Shown here one piece after another: positions 63,674 to 64,000 of a stretch of 64,000 bases of DNA. Origin of the DNA: Halorubrum lipolyticum DSM 21995. GTDB lineage: Archaea > Halobacteriota > Halobacteria > Halobacteriales > Haloferacaceae. A program made the translations under genes and the position numbers. The notes under the pieces were generated by a model that had not been told where the DNA came from, did no database searches, and saw nothing but the letters and a program-made list of their open reading frames with translations. How positions within the stretch are numbered: the first letter of the stretch is position 1; each line of letters opens with the position of its first letter. The DNA lies in NCBI RefSeq assembly GCF_000337375.1, contig NZ_AOJG01000009.1, positions 42,819-106,818 of the forward strand, read 5' to 3'.

Positions 63674-63849
63674 GGCTCACGCGTAGCGAAGGCGAGAACT
63701 CTCTCCAAGTGGACTCGCCCGGCTCGGTCACTACGCGGGACCAACGAATCGCGCAGTACGGGAACGGCTGTGCGCGGTAGCGGGAGTACGTGTTGCAGAT
63801 CGGTAGTGGCGATCCGGTATTTAAAAGCCGTAAGCGATAGCGACGATCG

Positions 63850-64000
63850 TTTATAAAAGATGTGCGGTGGCGCGTGCCTCCGAGTGGCCGGCTGGCCACG
63901 AGGAGCGCCGCGCGAGGGAGTCGCGAGCAGAGAGGGACCTCCGGTCCCTCATGCAGCCGGCGCGCAGCGCCGGCGACGAAGCGAGCGACGAGGCTGGGGA
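63850..64000 (+). other. TATA-preceded, hairpin-rich region; possible structured RNA or short repeat element
   Basis: A TATA box TTTATAAA (63850-63857) would start transcription near 63880. Three strong hairpins follow: GTGGCC/GGCCAC (63884-63899), GAGGGACC/GGTCCCTC (63932-63950) and CCGGCGC/GCGCCGG (63957-63973). A frame from the ATG at 63860 is Arg-rich and lies too close to the TATA box to be convincing. The gap 63674-63850 shows nothing else. Confidence 0.35.

Noticed and set aside
61885..63780. 631-codon frame over the aldehyde ferredoxin oxidoreductase
   Set aside because: Shadow of the real gene, Arg/Gly-rich and motif-free.

Overview
The window is haloarchaeal DNA, most likely from Halorubrum or a close relative. 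The conserved genes are GC-rich and use GTC/GAC/CTC codons, the proteins are acidic, many genes look leaderless with a TATA element about 27 nt before the start, and there are Tat lipoproteins, PGF-CTERM surface proteins, an Orc1/Cdc6 origin, CetZ, AglB and an S-layer glycoprotein. I found no tRNA, rRNA or CRISPR array. Nearly everything concerns the cell surface: making activated sugars, assembling glycans on polyprenyl carriers, exporting them, and attaching them to S-layer-type proteins.

Region 1 (1-12585): a cut-off sugar epimerase and gene remnants, followed by what looks like an exopolysaccharide locus. It has two sugar-1-phosphate nucleotidylyltransferases with left-handed beta-helix domains, GlmS, a processive membrane glycosyltransferase in a tightly coupled operon with a HEAT-like protein and a CheY-like regulator, a lipoprotein with a glycoside-hydrolase-like domain, and a GAF histidine kinase. 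Region 2 (12586-14600): a replication origin, with orc1/cdc6 flanked by three origin-recognition-like boxes on each side in inverted orientation.

Region 3 (14743-35012): a glycan cluster with a polyprenyl-phosphate sugar transferase, an AglF-type nucleotidylyltransferase, an epimerase, a WbpA-type dehydrogenase and a GT4. It continues into a more AT-rich cassette (about 24.0-33.2 kb) with GT2, a GT-B capsule-type transferase, a pyruvyltransferase-family protein, a UDP-glucuronate-decarboxylase-like enzyme, GT61, a sialic-acid-type synthase, a CMP-sugar synthetase/PseG fusion, and an ABC flippase. A two-gene unit (winged helix plus a GWHQD-motif protein) interrupts it, flanked by a duplicated piece of the nucleotidylyltransferase gene; a paralogous pair lies at 59.6-60.6 kb.

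Region 4 (35249-48749): DUF4330-type protein, membrane protein, CetZ, UppP/BacA-type phosphatase, a large CARDB-repeat PGF-CTERM protein, VanZ-like protein, an atypical STT3 paralogue, and the S-layer glycoprotein. Region 5 (48750-58163): nucleotidylyltransferase debris, a second AT-rich cassette (GT2, PP-loop asparagine-synthetase-like protein, GT4), then AglG-like GT2 divergent from canonical aglB, with a DUF368 (PopT-type) carrier transporter behind it. Region 6 (58259-64000): CapA-like lipoprotein, the second two-gene unit, an MDR oxidoreductase, a tungsten aldehyde ferredoxin oxidoreductase, and a hairpin-rich 3' end.

All functions are inferred from motifs read by eye; no database search was run.
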